A DNA stretch of 13,857 bases from Spirochaetaceae bacterium. GTDB lineage: Bacteria; Spirochaetota; Spirochaetia; Sphaerochaetales; Sphaerochaetaceae. Below are positions 12,859-13,857 of this stretch, piece after piece. Made by a program: the position numbers and the translations under genes. The DNA is taken from contig DMKZ01000138.1 in assembly GCA_003454065.1 (NCBI GenBank), forward strand, positions 1 through 13,857. The letters run 5' to 3'. The first letter of the stretch is position 1. Each line of letters starts with the position of its first letter. The notes under the pieces are model-generated. The model saw only the letters and a list, made by a program, of their open reading frames with translations. It ran no database searches and had not been told where the DNA came from.

Positions 12859-13857
12859 TCACTTCTTCAATCCGTTTTCGAGAGCGGAGATAATGCTGGA
12901 AATCATCACTTTCTCGGCCCTTTCCGCTTGCGCCATTATTTTACTCTCATTCGCTTCTTTTATGCAACTTTCGACGAAGGAATCCATTTGCTTCTTATCC
13001 TCAAGATACCGCTCGGTGCTTCTACGCAGCATTTCAGCCTCTTCATCCTCTTCAGGCTCTTCCTTCGGCTTCGGCTTTCCCTTCTTCACAGCTTCCGCCC
13101 GTTCCTTATTCTGCTTGTTGAAGTCAGGATAGCCGGTGAAAGTAGGCTTGTATTCCTCCTGCTCCGACTCATCCTCCCGGAAATCGCCCGTATTCGAAGC
13201 GTCGTCCGACGCTTCACCGTCAGCTCGTCCGGCAGATGGAATCTTATTGCGGAAATAAGCATAGTAATCCTCATTGGAGAACTTTTTCGAAAAGCCGTAT
13301 ATCGCAAGGTTCTTATCATAAACCATTTGCTTCTTTCCGACATTGTAATAGACGAACCCTTCGCTTATCGCCCATTCTTTGAGCATATCGTCTATTTTCT
13401 TCGCGAACGTCATATCCGAAACGGTGCTTGCCGATGCCCCCGTGCGCTTTGAGCGTCCTCTGACCCTATCCATATAGCTTTCGCTTTTCCTTGCGGATTT
13501 CGAGCCTTTGGGCTTCGCGCCGGTTTCCACCTCGGCAGGAACCTTGTATTTGTAATCCTTTGCCAAGTCGTTTACGATTATGAACTTCTCGCCTTTCCTA
13601 TCGACGAACACGACTCCGTCATCGGTGAAGGAATTCCTATCGTATATTTTAGTGACGCCGGCATTGAAATCGAATGCCTCGGACATATTATCGTCCGCCG
13701 GCTCTTCGGCGCTGCTTCCTTCTTCGACGAAATCATCGGCTCCGTTTTTGATATCGACCCTTTGCTTCCGCTCGGCCGCATCGCGATCGGCGCTCTTGCT
13801 TTTGCCGTCCGCCTTCTCGTGCGAATCCTCGTTTGAAACGCCGGGCTTCTCAATTTC
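12859..13857 (-). CDS. Unrecognised charged, partly disordered protein (start beyond window)
   Basis: I do not recognise a family. The frame stays open from the TGA at 12859 to the right edge, 57 codons past the ATG at 13686. That ATG lacks a good ribosome-binding site and the upstream part has the same Asp/Glu/Lys-rich composition, so the true start probably lies outside. From the ATG: AFDFNAGVTKIYDRNSFTDD, then VVFVDRKGEKFIIVNDL (a small beta segment), a basic stretch with KGSKSARKS and RVRGRSKRTG, and MTFAKKIDDMLKEWAISEGF with VYYNVGKKQMVYDKNLAIYG (likely a folded helix-strand unit). An acidic linker, a Lys/Pro/Glu-rich stretch and a C-terminal coiled-coil-like helix (about 220-275) follow. 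It ends 4 bp before the gp25 gene. In this slot it could be an assembly adaptor, hub accessory or cargo protein; none is demonstrated. Confidence 0.75.
   Translation of the reverse strand, partial: EIEKPGVSNEDSHEKADGKSKSADRDAAERKQRVDIKNGADDFVEEGSSAEEPADDNMSEAFDFNAGVTKIYDRNSFTDDGVVFVDRKGEKFIIVNDLAKDYKYKVPAEVETGAKPKGSKSARKSESYMDRVRGRSKRTGASASTVSDMTFAKKIDDMLKEWAISEGFVYYNVGKKQMVYDKNLAIYGFSKKFSNEDYYAYFRNKIPSAGRADGEASDDASNTGDFREDESEQEEYKPTFTGYPDFNKQNKERAEAVKKGKPKPKEEPEEDEEAEMLRRSTERYLEDKKQMDSFVESCIKEANESKIMAQAERAEKVMISSIISALENGLKK

Overview
The window holds most of a contractile injection system (CIS) gene cluster. Every supported gene is on the minus strand, so transcription runs from position 13857 down to 1. 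Protein motifs identify structural parts of a phage-tail-like machine: a gp25-type baseplate subunit, a very large gp6/baseplate-J protein, a probable Pvc16/Afp16-type terminator or cap, two sheath paralogues, one tube protein and a tail-protein-I/Afp12-type wedge protein. The order and the large baseplate protein fit the extracellular or cell-anchored (Afp/PVC/MAC/thylakoid-type) CIS group better than a canonical type VI system. The spike, PAAR tip, tape measure, LysM hub and AAA+ ATPase are not in view. They may lie outside the window, most likely to the right.

Layout in transcription order: (1) 13857-12859, an unrecognised, strongly charged, partly disordered protein cut by the window edge; (2) 12854-12468 gp25; (3) 12456-9472 baseplate J/Afp11-like, probably starting at a TTG; (4) 9440-8901 Pvc16-like; (5) 8872-7655 sheath 1; (6) 7592-7161 tube, with the strongest ribosome-binding site in the window; then a clear intrinsic terminator at 7136-7095; (7) 7085-6678 a DUF1257/Ycf35-like protein with no visible Shine-Dalgarno; (8) 6677-5859 tail-protein-I/Afp12-like; then a good internal promoter (5841-5813); (9) 5770-4223 an unrecognised 515-residue protein with a phage/TssK-like N-terminus and a beta-rich C-terminus; a 112-bp hairpin-rich gap; (10) 4110-3721 a zinc-ribbon plus degenerate FHA protein; (11) 3717-2380 a secreted-orientation, membrane-anchored vWA protein with a cytoplasmic zinc ribbon and a Lys/Ala/Gly repeat tail; (12) 2364-880 a second, longer sheath; (13) 831-1 a DUF3798 lipoprotein, cut at its C-terminus by the window edge.

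My reading of how the parts work together: genes 2-6 plus gene 8 build the baseplate and the sheath-tube trunk. The terminator after the tube gene would keep sheath/tube mRNA in excess over downstream products. Genes 10 and 11 share a related zinc ribbon and look like a signalling or anchoring pair, which suggests that this CIS is docked to the cell membrane or regulated at it rather than simply released. The DUF1257 protein, the second sheath beside the vWA/FHA pair and the DUF3798 lipoprotein are the parts least explained by known CIS models.

The organism cannot be named from this window. A lipoprotein signal, an Sec signal peptide on the vWA protein, moderate GC, frequent ATA isoleucine codons and the DUF3798 family point to an anaerobic, probably host- or sediment-associated bacterium. 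A diderm lineage is my guess. Spacing is tight throughout and there is no gene-free stretch above 300 bp, no tRNA or rRNA, no CRISPR and no insertion sequence.
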